Below are positions 8,993 to 17,863 of a stretch of 37,558 nt of DNA, piece by piece; position 1 is the first letter of the stretch; each line of letters starts with the position of its first letter. Position numbers and translations under genes: made by a program. The stretch comes from Anaerolineaceae bacterium (GTDB lineage Bacteria > Chloroflexota > Anaerolineae > Anaerolineales > Anaerolineaceae). The stretch lies in assembly GCA_016927865.1 (NCBI GenBank), contig JAFGLU010000050.1, forward strand, positions 1-37,558, given 5' to 3'. The notes under the pieces were generated by a model. The model was not told the origin of the DNA. It saw only the letters and a program-made list of their open reading frames with translations, and did not search any database.

Positions 8993-9505
8993 CTACTCCT
9001 TGGGTTGCGGTTTACGCTTGGTGACGGTATCGAAGTTGAAGGTGAACTGCACTTCTTCGTACCCCAGCGGGAAATCTTTGCGCAGGGGGTGACCCTGCCA
9101 GTCGGCGGGCATGACGATGCGGCGCATGTCGGAATGCCCGGTGAAGGTCACCCCAAACATATCAAACACTTCGCGCTCGTACCAGTTCGCGCTGGGGTAT
9201 ACACCTTCGGCGGTGGGCGTACTGGGGGCATTGCCATCCAACGGCACCCGCACACACAACACCAGGCCCTGGCTGAGCGAGCGAACGTGATAAACCACGT
9301 GAAAGCGCGGCGCTTCCTGCGGGTAATAATCCACCGCGGTGACGTCCACCAGTTGCTCAAAAGAGAACTCGTCGCGCAAGGATTGCAACAGGCCGGTCAG
9401 TTTCTCTGCCGGGAGGATCAGGCTGATCTCACCGCGGAACTCTTGCGCCTCACAGCCAAAACGTTCTGTTAAAGCGGTTACGATGGGGGAGAGTTTTTCG
9501 TCCAT
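8993..9505 (-). CDS. nuoC: NADH-quinone oxidoreductase subunit C (30-kDa type)
   Basis: The 30-kDa-type peripheral subunit of complex I, a structural component next to NuoD and NuoI without redox groups. In the 170 residues the signature region lies at about 130-160: GHSDMRRIVMPADWQGHPLR followed by KDFPLG. An earlier conserved stretch, NWYEREVFDMFG, is at about residue 116. The ATG at 9505 has a GGAG ribosome-binding site, and 9 nt separate it from nuoB. The N-terminal 60 residues are variable, as usual in this family. Confidence 0.96.
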   Translation of the reverse strand: MDEKLSPIVTALTERFGCEAQEFRGEISLILPAEKLTGLLQSLRDEFSFEQLVDVTAVDYYPQEAPRFHVVYHVRSLSQGLVLCVRVPLDGNAPSTPTAEGVYPSANWYEREVFDMFGVTFTGHSDMRRIVMPADWQGHPLRKDFPLGYEEVQFTFNFDTVTKRKPQPKE

Positions 9506-9514
9506 GCCGCTCCT

Positions 9515-9997
9515 TTACGCCCACTTGCTCAGTTTCTCGTGATTGACCTTGTCGTGCAGGGTCAACACGCCGTGGATGAGGCCTTCGGGGCGCGGGGGAC
9601 AGCCGGCGACATAAACATCCACCGGGACAATCTCATCCACACCCTGGAAAATGGCATAGTTATTGAAGACGCCGCCGCACGAAGCGCAGTCGCCCATGGC
9701 GATGACCCACTTGGGGTAAGGCATTTGATCATAGAGACGGCGCAGCACGGGGCCCATCTTGCGGCTCACCCGCCCTGCCACGATCATTAGATCCGACTGG
9801 CGCGGGCTGGCGCGCATGAGCTCCATGCCAAAGCGGCTCATGTCGTAGTTAGCAGCCTGGGCAGCCATCATTTCAATGGCGCAACAAGCCAGGCCAAACA
9901 ACATGGGCCACATGGCATTGGTGCGCGACCAGTTCACCAGTTGTTCCAGCCGGGTGGTAACGACCCCCATATTGCCAAGTTTCTGTTCTACTCCCAT
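9515..9997 (-). CDS. nuoB: NADH-quinone oxidoreductase subunit B (N2 cluster)
   Basis: A peripheral subunit of complex I that holds the terminal [4Fe-4S] cluster N2, which reduces quinone. I choose the ATG at 9997 ([11 protein letters not shown], 160 residues). An AAGGAG site lies about 9 nt upstream, and this start overlaps the nuoA stop by 10 nt; an upstream in-frame start lacks a comparable site. Cluster ligands are visible: tandem cysteines in LACCAIEMM, one in GDCASCGG, and one in [13 protein letters not shown]. The tandem CC is diagnostic for N2. Coupling to nuoA by overlap is likely. Confidence 0.97.
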   Translation of the reverse strand: MGVEQKLGNMGVVTTRLEQLVNWSRTNAMWPMLFGLACCAIEMMAAQAANYDMSRFGMELMRASPRQSDLMIVAGRVSRKMGPVLRRLYDQMPYPKWVIAMGDCASCGGVFNNYAIFQGVDEIVPVDVYVAGCPPRPEGLIHGVLTLHDKVNHEKLSKWA

Positions 9998-10344
9998 TCC
10001 AGCGCTCCTTTTTTCCACGCATATAAGTGGGCTACCTCTAAGACAATCACAAACGCCATCATGAGCGCAAAGCCCTGCCAGCCTAAGTCGCGAAAGGCGA
10101 CGGCCCAGGGCATGAAGAACACCACTTCGATATCGAATAGAATGAATAAGACGGCAATCAAGTAATAGCGAACCGTCATGCGGCGCGTACCGGGGCCATA
10201 GGGCACCATGCCGGATTCATAAGGAAGCGCTTTTTTGGGTGTGGGGCGGCGCGGGCCAAAGGAATGTCCAATGACCACCACCAGCACTGCCAGCACAACC
10301 GCAAGGAGAATAATCACGACCAGGGGGATATATGGCGCGAGCAT
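9988..10344 (-). CDS. nuoA: NADH-quinone oxidoreductase subunit A
   Basis: A small membrane subunit of complex I (ND3 homologue) with three transmembrane helices. Its long loop between helices 1 and 2 contacts the quinone site. I place the start at the ATG at 10344 ([10 protein letters not shown], 118 residues), which has GGAAGGA 7 nt upstream; the in-frame TTG at 10359 lies inside that ribosome-binding site. Signature residues are the loop with ALPYESGM and [18 protein letters not shown], with the conserved acidic pair in helix 2. It is the first gene of the nuo operon, and a promoter is visible at 10391-10420. Confidence 0.97.
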   Translation of the reverse strand: MLAPYIPLVVIILLAVVLAVLVVVIGHSFGPRRPTPKKALPYESGMVPYGPGTRRMTVRYYLIAVLFILFDIEVVFFMPWAVAFRDLGWQGFALMMAFVIVLEVAHLYAWKKGALEWE

Positions 10345-10390
10345 ATCAAATCCTTCCAAATTTATCTTATTTCTCTTGCTAGTCCGATTA

Positions 10391-10420
10391 AGTATATCAT
10401 AAGCCGGTAATTGGTGGCAA
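10391..10420 (-). promoter_or_regulatory. Predicted housekeeping promoter of the nuo operon
   Basis: Read on the minus strand, TTGCCA (10415-10420) and TATACT (10391-10396) are separated by 18 nt. The -10 is preceded by TG (TGATATACT), an extended -10. Transcription would start near 10384, about 40 nt before the nuoA ATG, leaving room for the GGAAGGA ribosome-binding site. A 12-bp sequence (minus strand GGGCCGGATTGT) is repeated directly at 10426-10437 and 10472-10483, just upstream of the -35 box, and could be an operator. This is prediction by eye. Confidence 0.55.
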
Positions 10421-10492
10421 ATTTCACAATCCGGCCCGTAACGGACGGTCGTGAAGAAACCCGCGTTTACAACAATCCGGCCCTCACCGCCT

Positions 10493-12370
10493 CTATGGAA
10501 GCAGAATCTCGTAGATCCATACGCCTCCTTCGCTGTAAATGACCCGCAAGCGCGGGCAGTCGGTTAACAACTCCGGCTGCAAAGTCCCGCGTCCCTGGCG
10601 CAGGTACACATGGGTCAGGCCTGCCTCGCGCACCATCTGCCAGAAATCGGGCGTGCAGCCCTTCAGTTGGGTGGTTTGCTGGCCCCAACCGCTTATTTTA
10701 GTATACTCATTTTCTGCCAGCCACATATATGAAATCGGAGGCAGCAAAGCCTTGCGGCCTGTATAGGGAACGATCCACGCGCCGCCATCCACCCCGCGGT
10801 AAACGCCGCCCTGCCAGTGCGCGGCGTTGATATAGAACTTGCCGGTTGCGGGCACGTTTTGCGCTACCCAATCAAGGGCGGCGCGGTCCACCTGATCGGC
10901 CAAAATGGTGACCGGGTTGAGCACGCTGCGCGACTCGCGCAGGCCCCAGCCCACCAGCAGCCCCATGACTAGCAGCAGCGCCCCCCACCCCGCCCAGCGG
11001 CCCCAGCGGCGGGTGAGCGCGGCGGCGCTTTCGGCCAGCAGCCCGCCCAACCAGATGGAAGCAGGTAAAAAAAGCACAATCACATAGTGATCGGGGCGGA
11101 AGGGGCCCAGGCGCAGACCAAAGGGCAGGGCCAGCAGGAGGAGCAGCAGCGTCCAGGCGGCAAAGAGCGCTCGCGGAGCGGTGTTTTCAGCGGCGCGCTT
11201 GCGCAGCATTTCCAGTACCAGCAAAATCATGCTGAAGACGAAGACCCCCGCCGACACGCCCATCAGTACATGGCTGTAACGCGGGCCTAGCAGGTAGGTG
11301 AGATAAGACCAATTGGCTGCGCTTTCTCCGGGCAGGATCACATCTACCGAAGCGGACTGGTTTTGCAGGACGCGCAGGAGCCAGGGCAGGGCTGCCAGCC
11401 CGCCCAGCAGCGGGGGAGCCGCCAGGCGCAGGGAGGTGAAGCGGAGGATGGGGCCGCGGGCGCGCAGGTCGCGGAAGAGGGCTTCGAGGCCCAGCACCAG
11501 CAAGAACAGTAAGAGCATTACCACGCCCAGGTAATGGGTGAGACAAAGCCCGGCGGTGAGTAACCCCAGACGCACCAAAACATATCGGTTTTGCGGCTCG
11601 CGGCGCGCATCCAAGGCCGCCGCCATGGTTGGCAGCAGCACCACCAGCCCGGTGAGCAGGGTGAAGCGCCCCCAGGTGAGGTAATAGGCAGGCATTTGCA
11701 TGACAAAGCCGGTCAGCAAGGCCGCCGCCAACGAGCCGCCCTTGGGCAGGTTCAGCGAGCGCCCCAGACGGTACATGCCCAGCCCCACCAGCGCATTGAT
11801 GACCTGGCCCAGCCACAGCACGGCCTGGTCGGGAACCATGCCGCTCCAACGGGCGAAGGCTGCCGCCACCAGGTGGAAGCCGTAATGATAGTAAAAGGGA
11901 GCGTCCAGGTAGGGCAGCATCTTATCTGGCAGGCCGCCCGTTTCCAGAATTTGCTTCGTCACCAGGGCATGCTGGATGGAATCGACCCAGGCCGGAAAGG
12001 CCAGCGGGCGGGCCTGGTAGGAGCGCCAGGCCACCGCCCCCGCCAGCAGCGCCGCTCCGGCAAGCAGGCCCAGCACCATGCGCCATTCGCGGCGCAGCCA
12101 ACGGGCTGCCCCGCCGAGGGAGGGACCCCCGGAACGCAGCAAAGCTGCCGCCAGGGCCAGCAGCGCGGCGGCATAAAAGACCAGCCAGCCCCACACGCCC
12201 GGCGCAAAACCGAGCAGGAAGCAGACCAGCGCAACCAGGGCGGTCAGCGAGACGCTCAGGGCCACGGAGTCAGACAGGGAACAGAAGATGTCGCGCTTGC
12301 GTCCATCCAGCCAGGCCAGCAGGGCCAGGCCGGGAAGAATTAATATCATTGCCGCGGCGAGGTAGTTCAC
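10493..12370 (-). CDS. Polytopic membrane protein, possible GT-C-type glycosyltransferase-like, function unknown
   Basis: This is a 625-residue protein with roughly a dozen hydrophobic segments in the first 480 residues and a soluble C-terminal domain of about 130 residues. I do not recognise a named family. The layout (many helices, then an extracytoplasmic C-terminal domain) resembles GT-C glycosyltransferases that use lipid-linked sugars; this is inference only. The soluble part begins with DRAALDWVAQN near residue 498, a motif shared with the protein at 25360-26976 (DRAMLDWVAQN), so the two are likely paralogues. The start is a GTG at 12370 without a Shine-Dalgarno sequence; TATAAT lies 6 nt upstream, suggesting a leaderless mRNA. 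Its stop is 148 nt upstream of nuoA, which has its own promoter. Confidence 0.8.
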   Translation of the reverse strand: MNYLAAAMILILPGLALLAWLDGRKRDIFCSLSDSVALSVSLTALVALVCFLLGFAPGVWGWLVFYAAALLALAAALLRSGGPSLGGAARWLRREWRMVLGLLAGAALLAGAVAWRSYQARPLAFPAWVDSIQHALVTKQILETGGLPDKMLPYLDAPFYYHYGFHLVAAAFARWSGMVPDQAVLWLGQVINALVGLGMYRLGRSLNLPKGGSLAAALLTGFVMQMPAYYLTWGRFTLLTGLVVLLPTMAAALDARREPQNRYVLVRLGLLTAGLCLTHYLGVVMLLLFLLVLGLEALFRDLRARGPILRFTSLRLAAPPLLGGLAALPWLLRVLQNQSASVDVILPGESAANWSYLTYLLGPRYSHVLMGVSAGVFVFSMILLVLEMLRKRAAENTAPRALFAAWTLLLLLLALPFGLRLGPFRPDHYVIVLFLPASIWLGGLLAESAAALTRRWGRWAGWGALLLVMGLLVGWGLRESRSVLNPVTILADQVDRAALDWVAQNVPATGKFYINAAHWQGGVYRGVDGGAWIVPYTGRKALLPPISYMWLAENEYTKISGWGQQTTQLKGCTPDFWQMVREAGLTHVYLRQGRGTLQPELLTDCPRLRVIYSEGGVWIYEILLP

Positions 12371-12376
12371 GAGTTA

Positions 12377-12382
12377 ATTATA
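12377..12382 (-). promoter_or_regulatory. -10 element placed for a leaderless transcript of the 12370 gene
   Basis: On the minus strand TATAAT (12382 to 12377) is followed by 6 nt (TAACTC) and then the GTG start. A typical start point 7 nt after the -10 hexamer falls on the G of GTG. No ribosome-binding site is present. No convincing -35 hexamer is seen. Confidence 0.45.
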
Positions 12383-12417
12383 GCCGGAGAAGCAAAAGCC
12401 ACTATTCCGGTTTTTTT

Positions 12418-12489
12418 GTCGGGTTTCGGGGCAGTTGCCTGACGATTCAGCCGTCTCCATATCTGCCCCTCAACCCGACCTACTCAGCC
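12418..12489. repeat. Imperfect inverted repeat, 17-bp arms
   Basis: Arms at 12418-12434 and 12473-12489 pair at 15 of 17 positions around a 38-nt spacer (GTCGGGTTTCGGGGCAG against CTGCCCCTCAACCCGAC). It lies between two minus-strand genes. On the transcribed strand the hairpin is followed by an A-tract rather than a T-tract, so it does not look like a classical terminator of the upstream gene. Confidence 0.5.
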
Positions 12490-12518
12490 CTTCATACCAA
12501 CTCAAAAGGTCCGCTGAT

Positions 12519-12836
12519 TTAAGGATTTACCAGGGTAAATACGATATAAAGAAAACAAAACACTGTGCCGAACACAATTACCCAGCCGCTCACTACAGCC
12601 CAAAAACCGGTTATGCTTGGGTCTATTACGCGTGGGCATTCCTGCCTTTTGATCATCACAATTCCATTTACCAGCATGCAAATAAGGGCAGGAGCCAACA
12701 TTAGCCCTCGCAAAAAAACGGGAATGGATTCGCCGTAGACACTATCTAAAATCGTTGCTCCAGCGAATGTAATGATAAATCCGATGAGCCACACTCCATA
12801 TATTAAGAATCGCGTGCTCGAAAAGAATTTTTTCAT
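12519..12836 (-). CDS. Small hypothetical membrane protein (three predicted TM helices)
   Basis: This 105-residue protein belongs to no family I recognise. Hydrophobic segments lie at about residues 11-30 (FLIYGVWLIGFIITFAGATI), 42-62 (LRGLMLAPALICMLVNGIVMI) and 77-100 (FWAVVSGWVIVFGTVFCFLY). The short hydrophilic loop has KRQECPRV. The start is a clear ATG AAA AAA TTC at 12836 but no strong ribosome-binding site is visible. The DNA is noticeably more AT-rich than its neighbours, which may indicate recent acquisition or weak selection. It lies 45 nt downstream of the Pro/Thr-rich protein gene on the same strand and could be the last gene of the adenylate cyclase operon. Expression is uncertain. 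Confidence 0.6.
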   Translation of the reverse strand: MKKFFSSTRFLIYGVWLIGFIITFAGATILDSVYGESIPVFLRGLMLAPALICMLVNGIVMIKRQECPRVIDPSITGFWAVVSGWVIVFGTVFCFLYIVFTLVNP

Positions 12837-12881
12837 GATTTGTTGTGGGAACCAGCGTGAAAATTCCGGACAATTTTATGA

Positions 12882-13589
12882 TCACGGGTAGGGATAGGGA
12901 TCGCCGGGCGTGGGTGGCACGGGATAGCCGGTATCCGGCGTTGAGGTCGGCGGCGGTACCGGGGTATTTGTAGGCGGAGGCAGTGGCGTATTTGTGGGTG
13001 GAACGCTCGTGGCTGTAGGCGGGGCGCTCGTCGCCGTGGGTGGGCGCGGTGTGCTGGTGGGGGGGCGCTGCGTGGCCGTTGGCCCAAGGGTGGCGGTGCT
13101 CGCTGAAGACAGCGTGGCCGTTGCTGTGGCCGGAGACGTAGAGGTGAGGGTCGGGGTTGCCAGGGGAGTTTCGCCCGGGCCAAGGGTGGCGGTGGGCAGA
13201 AGCGACTCGGTGGGGCTGGGCAGCGGGCCGTTGGTGGGCGCGAACTGCGGCGTCACCGTGGGCACCGGGGTTTGCAGCACAACCACCACGGTCGACAGCG
13301 GGTCGTTGGGATCGACGGGGGCGCCGTTGACAGGCTCCTGGCGCAGCACTTCACCGATCAAATTAAGGTTGACCGCGGGCACCAGGAATCCGCGCGGGTC
13401 GGCGGAATAATCGGCCCGCATGGGCGAATGCAGGTTGACGCTCAGCAGGCGGTTGGAATCGAGCCAATCGGTGGCAAAGAGAGTCAGCGCGATGGCAGCC
13501 AGGCCGCCAATCAACACCAGGGCAAACATCATGCCCCAGAACACAGCCCGCGGGCGCCAGGCAGGAGGCGCGGCATGCGGCACGTTCAT
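12882..13589 (-). CDS. Single-pass membrane protein with long Pro/Thr-rich extracellular tail
   Basis: The product has 235 residues. A cytoplasmic start of about 12 residues is followed by one transmembrane helix (WGMMFALVLIGGLAAIALTLF, about 19-39), a short domain to about residue 105 (DWLDSNRLLSVNLHSPM, DPRGFLVPAVNLNLIGEVL), and then about 130 residues of low-complexity PT/PP/TST sequence (PPTATSVPPTNTPLPPP type). Such tails are common in Chloroflexota surface proteins and probably act as a glycosylatable stalk or wall spacer (inference). The ATG at 13589 overlaps the stop of the adenylate cyclase gene (ATGA), so the two are translated together and probably act together. The globular part is too short to classify; it could be a sensor partner, an anchor or a scaffold. 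Confidence 0.75.
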   Translation of the reverse strand: MNVPHAAPPAWRPRAVFWGMMFALVLIGGLAAIALTLFATDWLDSNRLLSVNLHSPMRADYSADPRGFLVPAVNLNLIGEVLRQEPVNGAPVDPNDPLSTVVVVLQTPVPTVTPQFAPTNGPLPSPTESLLPTATLGPGETPLATPTLTSTSPATATATLSSASTATLGPTATQRPPTSTPRPPTATSAPPTATSVPPTNTPLPPPTNTPVPPPTSTPDTGYPVPPTPGDPYPYP

Positions 13590-15805
13590 GCAATCCTCTG
13601 CGGCAAGGGTTGGGTGGCATCCAAGGGCTCCAAGCGATAGATCAACAACTCTTCCTGCTTGCCTTTCACACGGTGCATTCCCAACGGGGTACAGCGGAAG
13701 GTAGTTTGGTATTCTCCCAGAGCCATATAGGTAGCCTGGCTGATGAGGATGCCGCTCTCGTTCAGCAGGTCGCGGGTCAAGGACTCGAGCCGGCTGGTGG
13801 TGTTGACCGTGTCACCGATAATGGTATAGTGCAAGCGGTCGCTGGTACCCAGGCCGCCGGCAATCAACACGCCGGTGTTTACACCGATACCGGTGACAAA
13901 CTCCGGCTCGCCGCGCTGCCTGCGGGCTGCGTTCAACGCATTGATCAACCGCAGCATTTCTACTGCCGTCTGGCAGGCCGCCAGGGCGCTCTGCTTGGGG
14001 TTCAGCGGGCGCGGAAGGGTGCCAAAGAAAGCCAGCATGGCGTCGCCGTCAAACTTATTCACCACTCCGCCGTGGGTGGTCACCACCGGCACCAGTTGGC
14101 CGAAATACTCGTTGAGCCACTGGAACACCGTGGCCGGGTCGGCCTGCTCAGAGAGGGTGGTGAACCCGCGGATGTCGCTGAGCAATACGGTCGCCATGGC
14201 CTCCTGGCCTTCCAGGCGCAGCCGCCCGGTGGTGAAGGTCTGGCGCAACTGCTCGCGCACTTCCGGCGACACAGTGCGGCCGAGCAGATCGCGGTAGATC
14301 GAGCCTTCCTGCAGACCCGCGACCATATAGTTGAAGGATTGGGCCAGGACGGCTACTTCATCGTCCCCAGCGGCCTCCACCTTGACTTCCAGGTTGCCCT
14401 GCGCCACCTCGCTGGAAGCAGCCACCAGGCGCATCAAGGGGCGGGTGATCAAATTTGCCAGCAGCAAACCAACCGTCACCACCAGCAGGATCGCCAACGT
14501 AGCGATGACAAAAATTTCTACCTGGGTTCCGCGGCTGGTCTGCACCAGGAAAGCCTGCGTCAAGGCCACACCCATCACGCCGATATCCGCGCCCGTACGC
14601 ACCTCCCACGGGCCGAGAATTTCCGAGTACATCACGCCGGAGAGGTCGAATTCACGCACTTGCGTGGACTGATCTTGTCCAGAGATGGTCTGAAGCACTG
14701 CCGCCAGGTCTAATGAGTACGCTTCCGCCGAAGTATACAACGTTGACGATAGGGGCTTGCCTTCCAGGCTGTACAGAGACACAAAGCCCAGGGTGTCTTC
14801 GCGCATCTGACGGGTGAGGGTGCGCAGTGACTTTCCAATCACCACCACGCCCACCTGGGCTCCGGTCGCGTCAAACACCGGCCCAGTCACGTAGAACGTG
14901 GGCTCGCCCGAAACCCCGGTCGTGGTTCCGGCGTATTTATCACCGGCAGCGTCTACCACGCCGTCAATCACGCGCCGGACCCAATCTTGCTCCTGGAATG
15001 CCACGCTGCCCCGGCTGGATTCATAATCGGCTGAACCTCCACCGGCAGTGTGCACCAGCGAGAGTATGCTGACCCCTTGCATATCCAGCAAATGGAGCTC
15101 TTCTTCGCCCGCATTGACGGCCAGCGGCAGCACCCGAATGCGCAGCGCTTCGGCATCGCCGCTCTGCATGGCCTCGGCCACCCCTTCGGAATTAGCTACC
15201 AGGCGCAGCGACTCGAGCAGGCGGTCTTCTTCCCCCACCATCCAATCACCTGCCTGGCGCGCGGTGGCAACCAACTGGTTGAGAAAACGCTCCTGCACCG
15301 ATTCCATCACCACCTGGCTGATTACATAGGCAGCCGCCAGGGCAAACAATAAGGCCAGCAGCAGATAAGGCAGGGTGATTTTCATACGCATGGGCATGCG
15401 CACTGCGCCTGATCGCGGCGTTTCCTCCTTGCGAACCCGCACCGGCTGCGTACCCTCGGTCAGGCGGGTCATGGCCTGCTCGATCCAGCGCGCCGAGAAG
15501 GGTTGGCGCAGAAACACCGTCACCCCGTTTTCACGCACAATCATCTCGCGCTGCAAGTCGGGGTACTTATTGGTGACGATCACGTTCATGCCGGGGTTTT
15601 GCGCACGCGCATTGCGCAAAAAGGTCTGCCATTCCTGGTTGGGAAAATGCAGATCCATCAGCATTAAATCAGGCTTGACTTGCTCCAGCATGCCGGCGGC
15701 CTGGCCCAATTCCCAGGCCTGCCAAACCTCATCGCCGCGCTGTTTGTAAAAGCGCACGAGCGGCTGCGTGGAACGCATATCCGATTGGACTAATAATACG
15801 CGCAT
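13586..15805 (-). CDS. Membrane-bound class III adenylate cyclase with receiver-like, sensor and HAMP domains
   Basis: Predicted to make cAMP from ATP in response to an outside signal. Order in 739 residues: a receiver-like domain (1-115), TM1 (LPYLLLALLFALAAAYVIS, about 145), an extracytoplasmic Cache-like region of about 240 residues, TM2 (about 425-450), HAMP (ITRPLMRLVAASSEVAQGN), then the cyclase domain (about 540-730). The catalytic domain keeps both metal-binding aspartates (LLSDIRGFT, KFDGDAML), the transition-state Asn and Arg (GDTVNTTSRLE) and the Lys/Thr pair that favours adenine. The receiver keeps the phospho-acceptor Asp (LMDLHFP), but the acidic pair is only partly kept (LLVQSD) and the conserved Lys is replaced (LRQPF), so normal phosphorylation is doubtful. 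The start is ATG 15805; an in-frame GTG at 15832 lies upstream of the likely transcription start. Confidence 0.88.
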   Translation of the reverse strand: MRVLLVQSDMRSTQPLVRFYKQRGDEVWQAWELGQAAGMLEQVKPDLMLMDLHFPNQEWQTFLRNARAQNPGMNVIVTNKYPDLQREMIVRENGVTVFLRQPFSARWIEQAMTRLTEGTQPVRVRKEETPRSGAVRMPMRMKITLPYLLLALLFALAAAYVISQVVMESVQERFLNQLVATARQAGDWMVGEEDRLLESLRLVANSEGVAEAMQSGDAEALRIRVLPLAVNAGEEELHLLDMQGVSILSLVHTAGGGSADYESSRGSVAFQEQDWVRRVIDGVVDAAGDKYAGTTTGVSGEPTFYVTGPVFDATGAQVGVVVIGKSLRTLTRQMREDTLGFVSLYSLEGKPLSSTLYTSAEAYSLDLAAVLQTISGQDQSTQVREFDLSGVMYSEILGPWEVRTGADIGVMGVALTQAFLVQTSRGTQVEIFVIATLAILLVVTVGLLLANLITRPLMRLVAASSEVAQGNLEVKVEAAGDDEVAVLAQSFNYMVAGLQEGSIYRDLLGRTVSPEVREQLRQTFTTGRLRLEGQEAMATVLLSDIRGFTTLSEQADPATVFQWLNEYFGQLVPVVTTHGGVVNKFDGDAMLAFFGTLPRPLNPKQSALAACQTAVEMLRLINALNAARRQRGEPEFVTGIGVNTGVLIAGGLGTSDRLHYTIIGDTVNTTSRLESLTRDLLNESGILISQATYMALGEYQTTFRCTPLGMHRVKGKQEELLIYRLEPLDATQPLPQRIA

Positions 15806-15834
15806 GAAGACTTTAGTTTTCTCCTCGTCCACTT

Positions 15835-15840
15835 ATTATA
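15835..15840 (-). promoter_or_regulatory. -10 hexamer for the adenylate cyclase gene
   Basis: On the minus strand TATAAT (15840 to 15835) lies in a strongly AT-rich stretch. Transcription would start near 15828, just upstream of a GAGGAG site (15826-15821) that serves the ATG at 15805 over a rather long 15-nt spacer. This placement argues against the upstream GTG at 15832 as the start. No good -35 hexamer is visible. Confidence 0.45.
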
Positions 15841-15913
15841 AAAAATAAAGTGTTATTTTTCCTTTACAGTTCAGCAAAGAATCGAGGAAAACCACAACGG
15901 ATTATGGAATTGG

Positions 15914-15968
15914 CCCCCAAAACGCATCTAGCGGGGCGCTTTGCGCCCCGCTAGATGCGTTTTGGGGG
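15914..15968. terminator. Long near-perfect hairpin downstream of rpoD (26-bp stem, 3-nt loop)
   Basis: Arms 15914-15939 and 15943-15968 are exactly complementary around a TTT loop; the apex reads GCGGGGCGC-TTT-GCGCCCCGC. The outermost G pair comes from the neighbouring 112-bp element, so the native stem is probably 25 bp. It lies downstream of rpoD on the minus strand and upstream of the cyclase promoter, so a role as a transcription terminator or mRNA 3'-end stabiliser is plausible. There is no T-tract. It may itself be a remnant of a repeat. Confidence 0.65.
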
Positions 15969-16079
15969 TAACTGTTTAGAGGGTGGGAAAAGTCCCTGAA
16001 TTTGAGGTGTGAGTGGGGTGCTTCGCACCCCACTCACACCTCAAATTCAGGTCTCTTCTGCCTCTGGCTGAGTAGTTAC
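15968..16079. mobile_element. 112-bp miniature inverted-repeat element (copy 1), IS66-like ends
   Basis: The element begins GTAACTGTTTAGAGGG and ends CTGAGTAGTTAC, so the ends are inverted repeats. The centre is a 55-bp hairpin at 15996-16050 (26-bp perfect arms, loop TTC). It is flanked by an identical 8-bp direct repeat, TTTTGGGG, at 15960-15967 and 16080-16087, as expected for a target duplication. A second copy of exactly the same length sits at 26991-27102 in opposite orientation. GTAA-type ends with 8-bp duplications are known for IS66-family elements. It encodes no protein, so it would need a transposase supplied in trans. The right-hand duplication lies just past the rpoD stop. Confidence 0.75.
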
Positions 16080-16092
16080 TTTTGGGGTTGTT

Positions 16093-17727
<1,635 letters not shown>

Positions 17728-17733
17728 TGGTTA

Positions 17734-17760
17734 AATATACCACAATTGAAAAAATGTCTA
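17734..17760 (-). promoter_or_regulatory. Extended -10 promoter predicted to give leaderless rpoD mRNA
   Basis: On the minus strand TGGTATATT ends at 17734; six nucleotides later the rpoD ATG begins, so the expected start point is the A of ATG or its neighbour. A -35-like TAGACA lies at 17760-17755, 15 nt upstream of the -10; that spacing is short, but an extended -10 tolerates it. The -35-like box falls in the outer arm of the decayed repeat at about 17753-17863. Confidence 0.45.
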
Positions 17761-17863
17761 GTTAGAGGGGAGAAGAAGTTTCCGAATATACTGGTATGGA
17801 GGGTGCATCGTACCCTCCATACCAGTATATTCGGACTTTATTCACCTCACCCTAATCCACCTG
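17753..17863. repeat. Decayed member of the 112-bp element family, with 55-bp hairpin
   Basis: The core 17781-17835 is a hairpin with 26-nt arms (one G-U wobble) and loop ATC, the same geometry as the hairpins of the 112-bp elements. The left flank TTAGAGGGGAGAAGAAG aligns with their arm AGAGGNNGAAGAAAG, and the right flank, read in reverse complement, with the other arm. The terminal GTAAC is not preserved and no flanking duplication is visible. It fills the dnaG-rpoD gap. The dnaG stop codon (17852-17854) lies inside the inferred footprint. Exact ends are uncertain. It may act as a terminator between the two genes. Confidence 0.55.

Noticed and set aside
13610..14713. 367-codon plus-strand open frame opposite the adenylate cyclase
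   Set aside because: Composition is that of an antisense shadow; the minus-strand frame contains all the cyclase catalytic motifs.
15996..16050. Integron attC site
   Set aside because: Length is near the minimum for attC and it folds into a hairpin, but the arms are nearly perfectly paired without the conserved core sites or extrahelical bases, and no integrase or cassette is present.
15900..16090. Possible CRISPR-like repeat cluster near rpoD
   Set aside because: The structures are two long palindromes with different stems, not regularly spaced identical direct repeats, and no cas gene is present.
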